Shown: positions 52,592 through 63,202, numbered from the stretch's first letter. The stretch is 64,000 bases of DNA from Stutzerimonas degradans (GCF_024448505.1 NZ_JAMOHV010000008.1:1-64000), one strand, 5' to 3'. Numbers and translations are program-made. The notes: generated by a model from the letters alone, not told the origin.

Positions 52592-53677
52592 GTGAGCAAA
52601 CGCGCCTTTAACTTCTGCGCCGGTCCGGCCGCACTTCCGGAAGCTGTCCTGCAACGCGCCCAGGCGGAACTCCTCGACTGGCAGGGCCGCGGCCTGTCGG
52701 TGATGGAGATGAGCCATCGCAGTGACGAATACACCGCTATCGCCAGCAAGGCCGAGCAGGATCTGCGCGATCTGCTGTCGATTCCGTCGAATTACAAGGT
52801 GCTGTTCCTGCAGGGAGGTGCCAGCCAGCAGTTCGCCGAGATTCCGCTGAACCTGCTGCCTGAAGATGGCGTCGCCGACTATGTCGACACCGGCATCTGG
52901 TCGCGCAAGAGCATGGAAGAGGCGCGTCGTTTCGGTGCCGTCAACCTCGCTGCCAGCGCCAAACCCTACGATTATTTCGCCATTCCCGGGCAGAACGAGT
53001 GGCAGCTGAGCGACAACGCGGCCTATCTGCACTACGCCAGCAACGAAACCATTGGCGGCCTGCAGTTCGACTGGGTGCCAGACCTGGGTGACACGCCGCT
53101 GGTGGTGGACATGTCGTCCGACATTCTGTCGCGTCCGATCGATGTGTCGCAGTTCGGCCTGATCTACGCCGGTGCCCAGAAGAACATCGGTCCCAGCGGC
53201 CTGGTGGTGGTGATCGTGCGCGAAGACCTGCTTGGTCGCGCCCGCTCCAGCTGCCCGACGATGCTCGACTACAAGATCGCGGCGGACAACGGTTCGATGT
53301 ACAACACCCCGGCGACCTTCTCGTGGTACCTATCCGGGCTGGTCTTCGAGTGGCTGAAGGAGCAGGGCGGCCTGGAGGCGATGGAGCAACGCAACCGCGC
53401 CAAGCAGGAGCTGCTCTACGGCTTCATCGATTCCAGCGAGTTCTACACCAACCCCATCAGCATCAACGCGCGCTCGTGGATGAACGTGCCATTCCGCCTG
53501 GCTGACGAGCGTCTGGACAAGACCTTCCTCGCCGGAGCCGACGCGCGCGGGCTGCTCAATCTCAAGGGCCATCGCTCGGTCGGTGGCATGCGCGCGTCGA
53601 TCTATAACGCGGTCGGGCTGGATGCCGTCGAGGCGCTGGTCGCCTACATGAGCGAGTTTGAGAAGGAGCACGGCTGA
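52592..53677 (+). CDS. serC: Phosphoserine aminotransferase
   Basis: A 361-residue PLP aminotransferase of serine and pyridoxal synthesis. The N-terminal FNFCAGPAALPEAVL and the Schiff-base Lys in LIYAGAQKNIGPSG are present, and the length matches other pseudomonad SerC proteins. I chose GTG 52592 (SKRAFNFCAGP); an ATG at 52556 in the same frame is the alternative. serC is joined to pheA by a TGATG junction, giving the familiar serC-pheA-hisC-tyrA order. Confidence 0.96.
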   Translation: MSKRAFNFCAGPAALPEAVLQRAQAELLDWQGRGLSVMEMSHRSDEYTAIASKAEQDLRDLLSIPSNYKVLFLQGGASQQFAEIPLNLLPEDGVADYVDTGIWSRKSMEEARRFGAVNLAASAKPYDYFAIPGQNEWQLSDNAAYLHYASNETIGGLQFDWVPDLGDTPLVVDMSSDILSRPIDVSQFGLIYAGAQKNIGPSGLVVVIVREDLLGRARSSCPTMLDYKIAADNGSMYNTPATFSWYLSGLVFEWLKEQGGLEAMEQRNRAKQELLYGFIDSSEFYTNPISINARSWMNVPFRLADERLDKTFLAGADARGLLNLKGHRSVGGMRASIYNAVGLDAVEALVAYMSEFEKEHG

Positions 53678-54774
53678 TGAGCCAGGCTGATCAGCTCAAG
53701 GCGTTGCGTGTGCGCATCGACAGCCTCGACGAGAAGATTCTCGAGCTGATCAGCGAGCGCGCCCGCTGTGCCCAGGACGTGGCGCGGGTGAAGACCGCCA
53801 CGCTCGCCGAAGGTGAGCAGGCGGTGTTCTATCGCCCCGAGCGTGAGGCCTGGGTGCTCAAGCACATCATGGAGTTGAACAAGGGCCCGCTGGACAACGA
53901 GGAAATTGCTCGCCTGTTCCGCGAAATTATGTCCTCCTGCCTGGCGCTGGAGCAGCCGCTGCGGGTGGCCTACCTCGGACCGGAAGGCACGTTCTCCCAG
54001 GCGGCGGCGCTCAAGCACTTCGGTCACTCGGTGATCAGTACGCCGATGGCGGCCATCGACGAGGTATTTCGCGAGGTGGTTGCCGGTGCGGTGAATTTTG
54101 GCGTGGTGCCTGTAGAGAATTCCACTGAGGGCGCCGTCAACCACACGCTGGACAGCTTCCTCGAGCACGACATCGTTATCTGCGGCGAGGTTGAGCTGCG
54201 TATCCACCACCATCTGCTGGTGGGCGAGACGACCAAGACCGATCGCATCACCCGTATCTATTCCCACGCCCAGTCGCTGGCGCAGTGCCGCAAGTGGCTC
54301 GATTCGCATTATCCGAACGTTGAGCGTGTGGCGGTTTCCAGCAACGCCGATGCGGCCAAGCGGGTGAAAAGCGAGTGGAATTCCGCAGCCATCGCCGGCG
54401 ACATGGCGGCTCAGCTGTATGGTCTACAGAAGCTGGCTGAGAAGATCGAAGATCGCCCGGACAACTCCACGCGCTTCCTCATCATCGGTAGCCAGGATGT
54501 ACCGCCGACCGGCGACGACAAGACCTCGATCATCGTGTCGATGCGAAACAAGCCAGGAACCTTGCACGAACTGCTGATGCCATTCCATGCCAATGGCATC
54601 GATCTCACCCGTATCGAGACGCGTCCGTCGCGCAGCGGCAAGTGGACGTACGTGTTCTTCATCGACTTCCTCGGCCATCATCAGGACCCGCTGATCAAGG
54701 ATGTGCTGGAGAAGATCGGGAAGGAGGCGGTAGCGCTGAAGGTGCTGGGTTCCTATCCGAAGGCGGTACTTTAA
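53677..54774 (+). CDS. pheA: Chorismate mutase / prephenate dehydratase (P-protein)
   Basis: A 365-residue bifunctional enzyme. Residues 1-90 are an AroQ chorismate mutase (RVRIDSLDEKILELISERA). A prephenate dehydratase domain follows (VAYLGPEGTFSQAAALKHFG, then FGVVPVENSTEGAVN and the NSTRFLI signature). A C-terminal ACT domain (KPGTLHELLMPFHANGIDLT) senses phenylalanine. It therefore makes phenylpyruvate and is likely feedback-inhibited. It starts on the serC stop codon and is followed 83 bp later by hisC. Confidence 0.97.
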   Translation: MSQADQLKALRVRIDSLDEKILELISERARCAQDVARVKTATLAEGEQAVFYRPEREAWVLKHIMELNKGPLDNEEIARLFREIMSSCLALEQPLRVAYLGPEGTFSQAAALKHFGHSVISTPMAAIDEVFREVVAGAVNFGVVPVENSTEGAVNHTLDSFLEHDIVICGEVELRIHHHLLVGETTKTDRITRIYSHAQSLAQCRKWLDSHYPNVERVAVSSNADAAKRVKSEWNSAAIAGDMAAQLYGLQKLAEKIEDRPDNSTRFLIIGSQDVPPTGDDKTSIIVSMRNKPGTLHELLMPFHANGIDLTRIETRPSRSGKWTYVFFIDFLGHHQDPLIKDVLEKIGKEAVALKVLGSYPKAVL

Positions 54775-54857
54775 GACAGCTGCAGGCTGACGGCCCAAGC
54801 CGCACATGGTTCGGCGAAGGCTGTTGCTTGCGATTCGAAGCTCGAGGCTTTTTAGCT

Positions 54858-55967
54858 ATGTCCTGTGATTTCCTCGCTCTGGCGCAGCCAGGCGTGCAAA
54901 AGCTGTCTCCCTACGTGCCGGGTAAGCCGGTCGATGAACTGGCGCGCGAGTTGAATCTGGATCCGGCCGGTATCGTCAAGCTGGCGAGCAATGAGAACCC
55001 GCTCGGACCGAGCCCTCGTGTGCTGGACGCCATTCGTAATGAACTGGCGGAGCTGACCCGTTATCCCGACGGCAACGGTTTCGTGCTCAAGCAGCGACTG
55101 GCCCAGCACTATGCGCTGCAGATCGACCAGATCACGTTGGGCAACGGCTCCAATGACATCCTTGAGCTGGTGGCGCGTGCCTATCTGGCGCCGGGTCTGA
55201 ACGCAGTGTTCAGCGCGCATGCCTTCGCGGTCTATCCGATCGCGACTCAGGCGGTCGGTGCGCAGGGCAAGGTGGTACCGGCGCGTGATCACGGTCATGA
55301 CCTGGATGCCATGCTGGCAGCGATCGACGAAAACACCCGCGTGGTATTTATCGCCAACCCGAACAATCCAACCGGCACCTGGTTCGACGCGGAGGCGCTC
55401 GAGCGTTTCCTCGCGCGCGTCCCGGACTCGGTGTTGGTGGTGCTGGACGAGGCCTATATCGAGTATGCCGAGGGCGGCGAGATGCCGGATGGCCTGGCGT
55501 TCCTCGCTGCGCATCCCAATCTGCTGGTATCACGGACCTTTTCCAAGGCCTATGGGCTGGCGGCGTTGCGCGTGGGCTATGCGGTCTCCTCGGCGCAAAT
55601 CGCCGATGTGCTCAACCGCGTTCGCCAGCCGTTCAACGTCAACAGTCTGGCCCTGGCCGCCGCTTGCGCGGCACTGGACGATACGGAGTATCTGGCCGCC
55701 AGCCGTGCGGCTAACGCCGCCGGCATGCGCCAGCTGGAAGCGGCGTTCGCTGAGCTCGGCCTGCGCTGGATTCCCTCGAAAGGCAATTTCATTGCCGTCG
55801 ACTTCGGACGCGACGCGGCGCCGATTAACCACGCACTCTTGCAGGAGGGTGTGATCGTGCGGCCGGTGGCCGGCTACGGCATGCCGACCTTTCTGCGCGT
55901 GTCGATCGGCACCGAGGCGGAGAACGCGCGCTTCATCGAGGTATTGCGCAAGGTGCTTGCCCAGTGA
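54858..55967 (+). CDS. hisC: Histidinol-phosphate aminotransferase
   Basis: A 369-residue class I PLP aminotransferase. LDPAGIVKLASNENPLGPSP at the N-terminus, the NPNNPTGT motif and the Schiff-base Lys in SRTFSKAYGLAALRVGY are present. In pseudomonads this copy in the aromatic cluster probably also takes aromatic keto acids. ATG 54858 was used because the upstream frame has no support. The tyrA-aroA gene overlaps its stop by 4 bp. Confidence 0.95.
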   Translation: MSCDFLALAQPGVQKLSPYVPGKPVDELARELNLDPAGIVKLASNENPLGPSPRVLDAIRNELAELTRYPDGNGFVLKQRLAQHYALQIDQITLGNGSNDILELVARAYLAPGLNAVFSAHAFAVYPIATQAVGAQGKVVPARDHGHDLDAMLAAIDENTRVVFIANPNNPTGTWFDAEALERFLARVPDSVLVVLDEAYIEYAEGGEMPDGLAFLAAHPNLLVSRTFSKAYGLAALRVGYAVSSAQIADVLNRVRQPFNVNSLALAAACAALDDTEYLAASRAANAAGMRQLEAAFAELGLRWIPSKGNFIAVDFGRDAAPINHALLQEGVIVRPVAGYGMPTFLRVSIGTEAENARFIEVLRKVLAQ

Positions 55968-58207
55968 GCAAAGCCTGGGCACCCGTTGCGGGTGAACCCC
56001 TCGTCGGTCGGCTGGTGGTCATCGGCCTCGGCCTGATCGGTGGCTCCTTCGCCAAGGGACTGCGCGAGCTGAAACTGTGCCGCGAGGTCGTCGGTTTCGA
56101 TCTGGACGCCCGCTCACGCGAGCTGGCGGTCGAGCTCGGTGTGGTCGATTCCTGTGCCGAAACGCTGGAGCAAGCCTGCGCCGGTGCCGATGTGATCCAG
56201 CTGGCCGTGCCGATCCTGGCGATGGAAAAGCTGCTGGCGCAACTGGCTGCGCTGGACCTGGGCGATGCGGTGCTCACCGATGTCGGCAGCGCCAAGGGCA
56301 ACGTCGTGCGCTGTGCGCGCGAAGTGTTCGGTAGCATGCCCGGTCGTTTCGTCCCCGGGCACCCGATCGCCGGTTCCGAGCAGAGCGGAGTCACCGCCGC
56401 GCAGGGTTCGTTGTTCCGCCGGCACAAGGTGATACTGACGCCGTTGGCCGACACTGATCCGACCGCCCTGGCACTGGTGCATCGGCTGTGGTCGGCGCTG
56501 GGTGCGGATGTCGAGCACATGGGGGTTCGTCACCACGATGAAGTGCTTGCCGCAACCAGCCATCTGCCGCATCTGCTGGCGTTCGGCCTGGTCGACTCGC
56601 TGGCCAAGCGCCACGAGAACCTCGAGATATTCCGTTATGCGGCCGGCGGTTTTCGGGATTTTACCCGCATCGCCGGCAGCGACCCGGTGATGTGGCACGA
56701 CATCTTCCTCGCCAATCGCGAAGCGGTGCTGCATACCCTGGACGATTTTCGTAGCGACCTCGATGCATTGCGCGCCGCGGTCGATGAAGGGGACGGGCAT
56801 AAGCTGCTCGGCGTGTTCACTCGCGCCCGCGCCGCCCGGGAACATTTCAGCAAAATACTGGCTCGCAGAGCCTATGTGGACGTTATGCATTCCAATGATC
56901 TGATCTTCCTGGCCAATCCGGGCGGCAGCCTGGCGGGACGGCTGCGCGTACCGGGCGACAAGTCGATTTCCCATCGCTCCATCATGCTCGGCTCGCTGGC
57001 CGAGGGCACTACCGAGGTGGAGGGCTTTCTAGAAGGCGAGGACGCGTTGGCCACCATCCAGGCCTTTCGTGACATGGGCGTGGTTATCGAAGGGCCGCAG
57101 CAAGGTCGCGTGACCGTGCACGGTGTCGGCCTGCATGGCCTGAAGGCCCCACCGGGGCCGATCTACTTGGGTAATTCCGGCACATCCATGCGCTTGCTGG
57201 CCGGCCTACTTGCCGCGCAGCCGTTCGATACCACGCTGACCGGCGATGCCTCGCTTTCCAAGCGCCCGATGAATCGCGTTGCCAAGCCGCTGCGTGAAAT
57301 GGGTGCAGTCATCGAGACCGAGGCGGACGGGCGCCCTCCGCTGACCATCCGTGGCGGTCAGCGGCTGTCGGGAATGCACTACGAGATGCCGATGGCCAGC
57401 GCACAGGTCAAGTCCTGCCTGTTGCTGGCTGGCCTGTACGCGGCCGACCAGACGTCCGTCACCGAGCCGGCGCCGACGCGTGATCACACCGAGCGCATGT
57501 TGCGTGGCTTCGGCTATCCAGTGGATGTGCAGGGCAGCACCGCGCGGGTCGAATCCGGACACAAACTGCGCGCGACTCGCATCGAGGTGCCGGCAGATAT
57601 TTCCTCGGCAGCCTTCTTCATGGTGGCCGCGAGCATCGCGCCGGGTTCGGAGGTGTTGCTCGAACATGTCGGCATCAACCCGACGCGGACTGGCGTGATC
57701 GATATCCTCAAGCTGATGGGTGCCGATATCACACTGGAAAACCAGCGTGAGGTCGGTGGTGAGCCGGTCGCCGATATTCGCGTGCGGGCAGCCGAGCTCA
57801 ACGGCATCGATATTCCCGAGGAACTGGTGCCGCTGGCGATCGACGAGTTCCCGGTGCTTTTCGTGGCCGCGGCCTGCGCCCAAGGTCGTACCACGCTACG
57901 TGGTGCCGAGGAGCTGCGGGTCAAGGAATCCGACCGCATCCAGGTGATGGCCGACGGTTTGCAAACCTTGGGCGTACAGGCGCAGCCGACGCCCGACGGG
58001 ATCGTCATCGAAGGCGGCCCGATGGGTGGCGGTGAAGTCTGGGCGCACGGCGACCATCGTATCGCCATGTCCTTCAGCGTGGCCGCGTTGCGAGCCAGCG
58101 CGCCGATTCGAATTCATGACTGTGCCAACGTCGCCACTTCGTTCCCCAATTTTCTCGTCCTGGCCGAACGCGCCGGGATGCGCGTACACGCGGAGGGTGG
58201 ATCATGA
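55964..58207 (+). CDS. Fused prephenate dehydrogenase / EPSP synthase (TyrA-AroA)
   Basis: A 747-residue fusion. Residues 1-300 are TyrA: the NAD motif [27 protein letters not shown] and the [11 protein letters not shown] segment with the catalytic His. Residues about 315-747 are Aro[37 protein letters not shown] and [11 protein letters not shown]. It thus makes tyrosine precursor and 5-enolpyruvylshikimate-3-phosphate in one protein, a fusion known in Pseudomonas. GTG 55964 overlaps the hisC stop by 4 bp, and cmk overlaps its end by 4 bp. Confidence 0.95.
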   Translation: MSKAWAPVAGEPLVGRLVVIGLGLIGGSFAKGLRELKLCREVVGFDLDARSRELAVELGVVDSCAETLEQACAGADVIQLAVPILAMEKLLAQLAALDLGDAVLTDVGSAKGNVVRCAREVFGSMPGRFVPGHPIAGSEQSGVTAAQGSLFRRHKVILTPLADTDPTALALVHRLWSALGADVEHMGVRHHDEVLAATSHLPHLLAFGLVDSLAKRHENLEIFRYAAGGFRDFTRIAGSDPVMWHDIFLANREAVLHTLDDFRSDLDALRAAVDEGDGHKLLGVFTRARAAREHFSKILARRAYVDVMHSNDLIFLANPGGSLAGRLRVPGDKSISHRSIMLGSLAEGTTEVEGFLEGEDALATIQAFRDMGVVIEGPQQGRVTVHGVGLHGLKAPPGPIYLGNSGTSMRLLAGLLAAQPFDTTLTGDASLSKRPMNRVAKPLREMGAVIETEADGRPPLTIRGGQRLSGMHYEMPMASAQVKSCLLLAGLYAADQTSVTEPAPTRDHTERMLRGFGYPVDVQGSTARVESGHKLRATRIEVPADISSAAFFMVAASIAPGSEVLLEHVGINPTRTGVIDILKLMGADITLENQREVGGEPVADIRVRAAELNGIDIPEELVPLAIDEFPVLFVAAACAQGRTTLRGAEELRVKESDRIQVMADGLQTLGVQAQPTPDGIVIEGGPMGGGEVWAHGDHRIAMSFSVAALRASAPIRIHDCANVATSFPNFLVLAERAGMRVHAEGGS

Positions 58208-58890
58208 TTGCTGCGGCTCCCGTCATCAGCATCGATGGGCCGAGCGGCTCCGGCAAGGGCACGGTCGCGGCGTTGCTGGCCGGCAAGCTCGGCTGGAAGT
58301 TTCTCGACTCCGGTGCGCTGTATCGGCTGCTGGCGTTCGCCGCGCGCAACCACGGCGTCGATCTGACCAATGAGGAAGCGCTGAAGGTCCTGGCGGCGCA
58401 CCTGGATGTGCAGTTCGATAGTGCACACGACGGACATGGCATGGTCATCATTCTCGAAGGCGAGGATGTCACCGAGTCCATTCGCAACGAACAGGTCGGC
58501 GCCGGCGCCTCGCAGGTCGCTGCGCTGCCGGCGGTCCGCGAAGCGCTGTTGCAGCGACAGAAGGCATTCCGCGAAATGCCCGGCCTGGTGGCCGACGGTC
58601 GGGACATGGGCACGGTGGTATTTCCCGACGCGCCACTCAAGATTTTCCTTACCGCGAGCGCCGAAGAGCGTGCACGCCGCCGGTACCTGCAGTTGAAGGC
58701 ACGTGGCGATGATGTTAACCTCGCGAGTCTTCTCGAGGAGATTCTGGCTCGCGACGAGCGCGATACCCAGCGTGCGGTGGCACCGCTGAAACCGGCAGTC
58801 GATGCTATTCAGCTGGATTCCACTACACTTTCCATCGAGCAGGTGCTGGAACAAATTATGGCCGAGGTCGCCAAGCGCGATTTGGCCTGA
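58204..58890 (+). CDS. cmk: Cytidylate kinase
   Basis: A 228-residue enzyme that phosphorylates CMP and dCMP. The P-loop [11 protein letters not shown] is near the N-terminus, followed by [12 protein letters not shown] and [20 protein letters not shown]. The length is typical. It overlaps the TyrA-AroA gene by 4 bp and is followed by a terminator and then rpsA, the usual gammaproteobacterial order. Confidence 0.97.
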   Translation: MIAAAPVISIDGPSGSGKGTVAALLAGKLGWKFLDSGALYRLLAFAARNHGVDLTNEEALKVLAAHLDVQFDSAHDGHGMVIILEGEDVTESIRNEQVGAGASQVAALPAVREALLQRQKAFREMPGLVADGRDMGTVVFPDAPLKIFLTASAEERARRRYLQLKARGDDVNLASLLEEILARDERDTQRAVAPLKPAVDAIQLDSTTLSIEQVLEQIMAEVAKRDLA

Positions 58891-58966
58891 TGAACGGAAC
58901 GCCGAAAGGCGGCCAGACAGACCGGCGAGACGAGTGATTGCCGCACCGGCTGTTAACAAGGAGGCA

Positions 58967-59003
58967 TGTGGGAGACCAGACCCAGTCCCACAGGCCTTTT
59001 TTT
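58967..59003 (+). terminator. Terminator between cmk and rpsA
   Basis: A 7-bp stem, TGTGGGA (58967-58973) and TCCCACA (58986-58992), followed by seven T (58997-59003). It separates the aromatic operon from rpsA, so rpsA has its own promoter or depends on read-through. Confidence 0.8.
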
Positions 59004-59075
59004 ATATGAATGAACCCATATCGTCTGGGATGTGGAGATTGGGCGGATCCTCGTCCGAAAACAGCAGGAATCAAC

Positions 59076-60758
59076 ATGAGCGAAAGCTTCGCAGAACTTT
59101 TTGAAGAAAGCCTGAAATCCCTCGACATGCAGCCGGGTGCCATCATCACCGGTCTGGTGGTCGACATCGATGGTGACTGGGTCACTGTCCATGCCGGTCT
59201 GAAATCCGAGGGCGTCATCCCGGTCGAGCAGTTCTATAACGAACAGGGCGAGCTGACCATCAAGGTGGGTGACGAGGTCCACGTTGCTCTGGACGCGGTG
59301 GAAGATGGCTTTGGCGAAACCAAGCTGTCCCGTGAAAAGGCCAAGCGCGCGGAATCCTGGATTGTTCTGGAAGCGGCTTTCGCTGCAGAAGAAGTGGTCA
59401 AGGGCGTCATCAACGGCAAGGTCAAAGGTGGCTTCACCGTCGACGTCAACGGCATCCGTGCGTTCCTGCCGGGTTCGCTGGTCGATGTCCGTCCGGTGCG
59501 CGATACCGCTCACCTGGAAGGCAAAGAGCTGGAATTCAAGGTCATCAAGCTCGACCAGAAGCGCAACAACGTTGTCGTTTCCCGCCGCAGCGTCCTGGAA
59601 GCCGAGAACAGCGCCGAGCGCGAAGCTCTGCTGGAATCCCTGCAGGAAGGCCAGCAGGTCAAGGGTATCGTCAAGAACCTCACCGACTACGGTGCGTTCG
59701 TTGACCTGGGCGGCGTCGATGGTCTGTTGCACATCACCGACATGGCCTGGAAGCGCATCAAGCATCCGTCCGAGATCGTCAATGTTGGCGACGAGATCGA
59801 TGTCAAGGTACTGAAGTTCGACCGCGAGCGCAACCGCGTATCGCTGGGTCTGAAGCAGCTGGGCGAAGATCCTTGGGTTGCCATCAAAGCCCGTTACCCG
59901 GAAAACACCCGCGTAATGGCTCGCGTCACCAACCTGACCGACTACGGTTGCTTCGCCGAGCTGGAAGAAGGCGTCGAGGGTCTGGTGCACGTCTCCGAAA
60001 TGGACTGGACCAACAAGAACATCCATCCGTCGAAGGTCGTACAGGTCGGCGACGAAGTGGAAGTCATGGTTCTGGACATCGACGAAGAGCGTCGTCGTAT
60101 TTCCCTGGGCATCAAGCAGTGCAAGTCCAACCCCTGGGAAGACTTCTCCAGCCAGTTCAACAAGGGCGACCGCATCTCCGGCACCATCAAGTCGATCACC
60201 GATTTCGGTATCTTCATCGGTCTGGACGGCGGCATCGACGGTCTGGTTCACCTGTCCGACATTTCCTGGAACGAAGCCGGTGAAGAAGCCGTGCGTCGCT
60301 TCAAGAAGGGCGACGAGCTGGATACCGTCATTCTGTCGGTCGATCCGGAGCGCGAGCGCATCTCCCTGGGCATCAAGCAGCTGGAAGACGATCCGTTCTC
60401 CAACTACGCCGCCGTCAACGACAAGGGCAGCATCGTTCGTGGCACTGTGAAAGAAGTTGACGCCAAAGGCGCCATCATCGATCTGGGCAACGACATCGAA
60501 GCGACCCTGAAAGCGTCCGAAATCAGCCGTGATCGCGTCGAAGATGCGCGCAACGTACTGAAGGAAGGCGACGAAGTCGAAGCCAAGATCATCAGCATCG
60601 ACCGCAAGTCCCGCGTGATCAGCCTGTCCATCAAGTCCAAAGACGTCGAAGACGAAAAGGATGCGATGAAAGAGCTGCGCACCAAGCAGGAAGTTGAAAG
60701 CACCGGCCCGACCACCATTGGTGATCTGATCCGTGCTCAGATGGAAAACCAGAACTAA
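59076..60758 (+). CDS. rpsA: 30S ribosomal protein S1
   Basis: A 560-residue protein with six S1 RNA-binding repeats, recognised by recurring [23 protein letters not shown] and [23 protein letters not shown] segments. It recruits mRNA to the 30S subunit. ATG 59076 begins [11 protein letters not shown], the standard S1 N-terminus. Codon use is that of a highly expressed gene. No ihfB (himD) follows, unlike many gammaproteobacteria; instead there is a strong terminator and a convergent MarR gene. Confidence 0.98.
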   Translation: MSESFAELFEESLKSLDMQPGAIITGLVVDIDGDWVTVHAGLKSEGVIPVEQFYNEQGELTIKVGDEVHVALDAVEDGFGETKLSREKAKRAESWIVLEAAFAAEEVVKGVINGKVKGGFTVDVNGIRAFLPGSLVDVRPVRDTAHLEGKELEFKVIKLDQKRNNVVVSRRSVLEAENSAEREALLESLQEGQQVKGIVKNLTDYGAFVDLGGVDGLLHITDMAWKRIKHPSEIVNVGDEIDVKVLKFDRERNRVSLGLKQLGEDPWVAIKARYPENTRVMARVTNLTDYGCFAELEEGVEGLVHVSEMDWTNKNIHPSKVVQVGDEVEVMVLDIDEERRRISLGIKQCKSNPWEDFSSQFNKGDRISGTIKSITDFGIFIGLDGGIDGLVHLSDISWNEAGEEAVRRFKKGDELDTVILSVDPERERISLGIKQLEDDPFSNYAAVNDKGSIVRGTVKEVDAKGAIIDLGNDIEATLKASEISRDRVEDARNVLKEGDEVEAKIISIDRKSRVISLSIKSKDVEDEKDAMKELRTKQEVESTGPTTIGDLIRAQMENQN

Positions 60759-60774
60759 GTTCAGGCTTTTCGTT

Positions 60775-60803
60775 AAAAAGGGCGACCTCGGTCGCCCTTT
60801 TTT
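60775..60803. terminator. Bidirectional terminator after rpsA
   Basis: Stem GGGCGACC (60780-60787) and GGTCGCCC (60790-60797) with six T after it and five A before it, so it can also serve the convergent MarR gene. Confidence 0.9.
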
Positions 60804-60837
60804 GTGGCTGTGATTTCGCCATCTAGTGACTGGTGGG

Positions 60838-61284
60838 TCAGTGCGTCTTGTGTGCGCGAGCTGCCAGCGCGTGATTGACTTGCAGCCAATTCTCCACGGC
60901 TTCAGCGCCGATTTCGCCGAACACCTTCTCCAGCAAGCGAACCTGTTCGCGCCGCAACTGCTGTTCCAGTTTTGCGCCCTCGTCGGTGAAGCGCAGCATG
61001 CGCTTGCGCTTGTCGTCCTCGGCAGTAAGGCTTTCCACCAGATGCATTTCGACCAACTGGCGCAAGGGCGTATTGAGCGCCTGCTTGCTTACGCCCAGAT
61101 AGCCGAGCAGTTCCTTCACGCTGAGTCCTGGGTAGCTGCCGATGAAGAAGAGAATGCGATGGTGCACGCGTGAAAGACCGCGGCGAGCGAGGATCGTGTC
61201 AGGTTTGGCGGTGAAGGCCTGGTAACCAAGAAAGAAGGTTTCCATGATTCGTCGCTGGGTGTTGCTTTTTTTTAGGTCAGTCAT
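60838..61284 (-). CDS. MarR-family regulator
   Basis: A 148-residue winged-helix regulator. The core is RRGLSRVHHRILFFIGSYPG, the recognition helix VSKQALNTPLRQLVEMHLV and a beta wing with EDDKRKRMLRFTDEG. No cysteine or metal-sensing motif is evident, so the signal is unknown. It is divergent from the aminotransferase-GST pair, with two GTCAR-N5-TTGAC palindromes between. One covers its own start codon, which suggests autorepression. Confidence 0.9.
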   Translation of the reverse strand: MTDLKKSNTQRRIMETFFLGYQAFTAKPDTILARRGLSRVHHRILFFIGSYPGLSVKELLGYLGVSKQALNTPLRQLVEMHLVESLTAEDDKRKRMLRFTDEGAKLEQQLRREQVRLLEKVFGEIGAEAVENWLQVNHALAARAHKTH

Positions 61285-61332
61285 ATTGACGTATTTATTC
61301 TGACGAGAGTAGTTTTGGTCAAGAAGTTTGAC
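61276..61332. promoter_or_regulatory. Paired MarR-type palindromes
   Basis: Two 15-bp palindromes share one pattern: GTCAG-TCATA-TTGAC (61276-61290) and GTCAA-GAAGT-TTGAC (61318-61332). Their centres are 42 bp apart, about four DNA turns. The first covers the marR start codon and the second lies 33 bp before the aminotransferase ATG. They are likely operators for the MarR protein. Confidence 0.65.
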
Positions 61333-61364
61333 TCATTTTGCTTGCCTTCGCATCTGGTGCCCCA

Positions 61365-62531
61365 ATGGCCTTCTCCGAACGTATCGACCGCCTGAAAAGC
61401 TCTCTCATCCGCGAAATTCTTGCTGCTGCGCAACGACCGGAAGTCATGTCGTTCGCCGGCGGTCTTCCGGCCGAACCGATGCTGCCGAAAGTCGACTGGG
61501 CGCAGATGCCGACCAGCATGGGGCAGTACGGCATGAGCGAAGGCGAGCCCATGCTGCGCGAGCTGATCGCGGCACAGGCGCGTGAGCTGGGCATTCAATG
61601 CGAAGGGAGCCAGGTGTTGATCGTCAGCGGTTCTCAGCAGACCTTGGACCTGGCATCGAAACTGTTCATCGATCCCGGCACCGAGGTGCTGGTCGAAGCG
61701 CCGACCTACCTTGCCGCGCTGCAGGCTTTCCAGCTGTTCGGCGCGCACTGTCTGGAGGTGCCGCAGGAGGCCGATGGTCCTGAGTTGGGCGTCTTGCGAC
61801 AGCGGTTGGAGCAGCACAAGCCGGCTTTCGCTTACCTGATTCCGACCTTTCAGAACCCATCCGCGGTGCGTTATAGCGAGGCCAAGCGGGAGGCCGTGGC
61901 TGCTCTGCTCGACGAGTTCGGTGTAACGCTGATCGAGGATGAGCCATATCGCGAGCTGGTGTTCGACCAGGGTAGCGCCACCCCGATCGTCAGCCGTTTG
62001 CGCAGTGCCAGCTGGATCTATACGGGTACAGTGTCGAAGACGCTGCTGCCAGGCTTGCGCGTTGGTTATCTGATAGCCAGTCCGGACCTGTTTCCCTACC
62101 TGTTGCGATTGAAGCAGTCGGCGGACCTGCACACCAATCGCATTGGCCAGTGGCAGGCTTTGCAATGGCTGGGAAGCCAACGCTACAACGAACACCTGGC
62201 CGAGCTGCGCGACTTCTACCGTCTGCGCCGAGATGCCATGCAGGCCGCGCTTGTCGAATACTTCTCCGACCTCGCAACTTGGGAAACGCCGCAGGGTGGT
62301 CTGTTCTTCTGGCTGGCTCTCAGGCAACCGCTGGACACCCGCACGTTGCTTAAACCCGCGCTGGAGCAGGATGTGGTTTTCATGCCGGGCGAACCGTTCT
62401 TCAGTGAGCCGGATCGGCACCCGGGTTATCTGCGGCTGAATTTCAGTCATGTTGCGCCGGAGCGGCTCGGAGAAGGTCTGCGCCGCCTGGCCGGGGTAAT
62501 TCGCGACGCGTTGGCTGTCGAGGCGGCTTGA
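61365..62531 (+). CDS. PLP-dependent class I aminotransferase
   Basis: A 388-residue aminotransferase of the 2-aminoadipate/aromatic type: VMSFAGGLPAEPMLPK, GQYGMSEGEPMLRELIA, QNPSAVRY and the Schiff-base Lys in TGTVSKTLLPGLRVGYL. Its substrate is not evident. ATG 61365 was used; the frame begins at a TTG 27 bp earlier without a ribosome site. A GST gene follows after 33 bp. The MarR regulator upstream probably controls both. Confidence 0.9.
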   Translation: MAFSERIDRLKSSLIREILAAAQRPEVMSFAGGLPAEPMLPKVDWAQMPTSMGQYGMSEGEPMLRELIAAQARELGIQCEGSQVLIVSGSQQTLDLASKLFIDPGTEVLVEAPTYLAALQAFQLFGAHCLEVPQEADGPELGVLRQRLEQHKPAFAYLIPTFQNPSAVRYSEAKREAVAALLDEFGVTLIEDEPYRELVFDQGSATPIVSRLRSASWIYTGTVSKTLLPGLRVGYLIASPDLFPYLLRLKQSADLHTNRIGQWQALQWLGSQRYNEHLAELRDFYRLRRDAMQAALVEYFSDLATWETPQGGLFFWLALRQPLDTRTLLKPALEQDVVFMPGEPFFSEPDRHPGYLRLNFSHVAPERLGEGLRRLAGVIRDALAVEAA

Positions 62532-62564
62532 AAGGTCGCCGTGGTGATTTTAGGGGATGCGAGC

Positions 62565-63167
62565 ATGTACAAGGTTTATGGCGATTACCGTTCCGGCAAC
62601 TGCTACAAGATCAAGCTAATGCTGCATCTGCTCGATCAGCCGTACGAGTGGGTGCCGGTCAACATCCTGCGCGGGGAGACGCGCTCTGAGGAGTTTCTGA
62701 AGAAGAACCCGAACGGCAAGATTCCCGTGCTCGAGCTGGAAGATGGCTCATGCTTGTGGGAGTCCAATGCGATCCTGAATTATCTGGCGGAAGGCAGTGA
62801 ATTCCTGCCCAGCGATCCGCGGTTGCGCACTCAGGTGTTGCAGTGGCAGTTTTTCGAGCAATACAGCCATGAGCCCTTCCTCGCCGTGGCCCGTTACATC
62901 AAGGTGTATCTCGGCATGCCGGAGGAGCGCCGCGAAGAGTACGAAGCCAAGCAGCTGGACGGCTACCACGCGCTCAATGTGATGGAGCAGCAATTGCTGC
63001 GTACCCCGTACCTGGTCGGCGATCGTTATTCGATTGCGGATGTCGCGCTCTATGCCTACACACACGTGGCGGAGGAGGGAGGCTTCGATCTTTCAGGCTA
63101 TCCGGCGATTCGTGCCTGGCTGCAGCGCGTTGCCAGCCATCCCCGGCATGTGGGGATGTTCGACTGA
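62565..63167 (+). CDS. Glutathione S-transferase family protein
   Basis: A 200-residue GST. The N-terminal thioredoxin-like domain (MYKVYGDYRSGNCYKIKLML, NGKIPVLELEDG with the cis-Pro, and WESNAILNYL) is followed by an all-helical domain with YSIADVALYAYTHV. I chose ATG 62565 because AGGGGA lies just upstream; a GTG at 62541 is in frame. It probably detoxifies electrophiles with glutathione. It is in one unit with the aminotransferase. Confidence 0.92.
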   Translation: MYKVYGDYRSGNCYKIKLMLHLLDQPYEWVPVNILRGETRSEEFLKKNPNGKIPVLELEDGSCLWESNAILNYLAEGSEFLPSDPRLRTQVLQWQFFEQYSHEPFLAVARYIKVYLGMPEERREEYEAKQLDGYHALNVMEQQLLRTPYLVGDRYSIADVALYAYTHVAEEGGFDLSGYPAIRAWLQRVASHPRHVGMFD

Positions 63168-63202
63168 TCGATACCTGAGCCGAATTGGATGGGTGGTGAG
63201 CA

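Noticed and set aside
54820..54855. Weak hairpin with T run before hisC (AAGC...GCTT then T).
   Set aside because: The stem is only about 4 bp and too weak to call a terminator.
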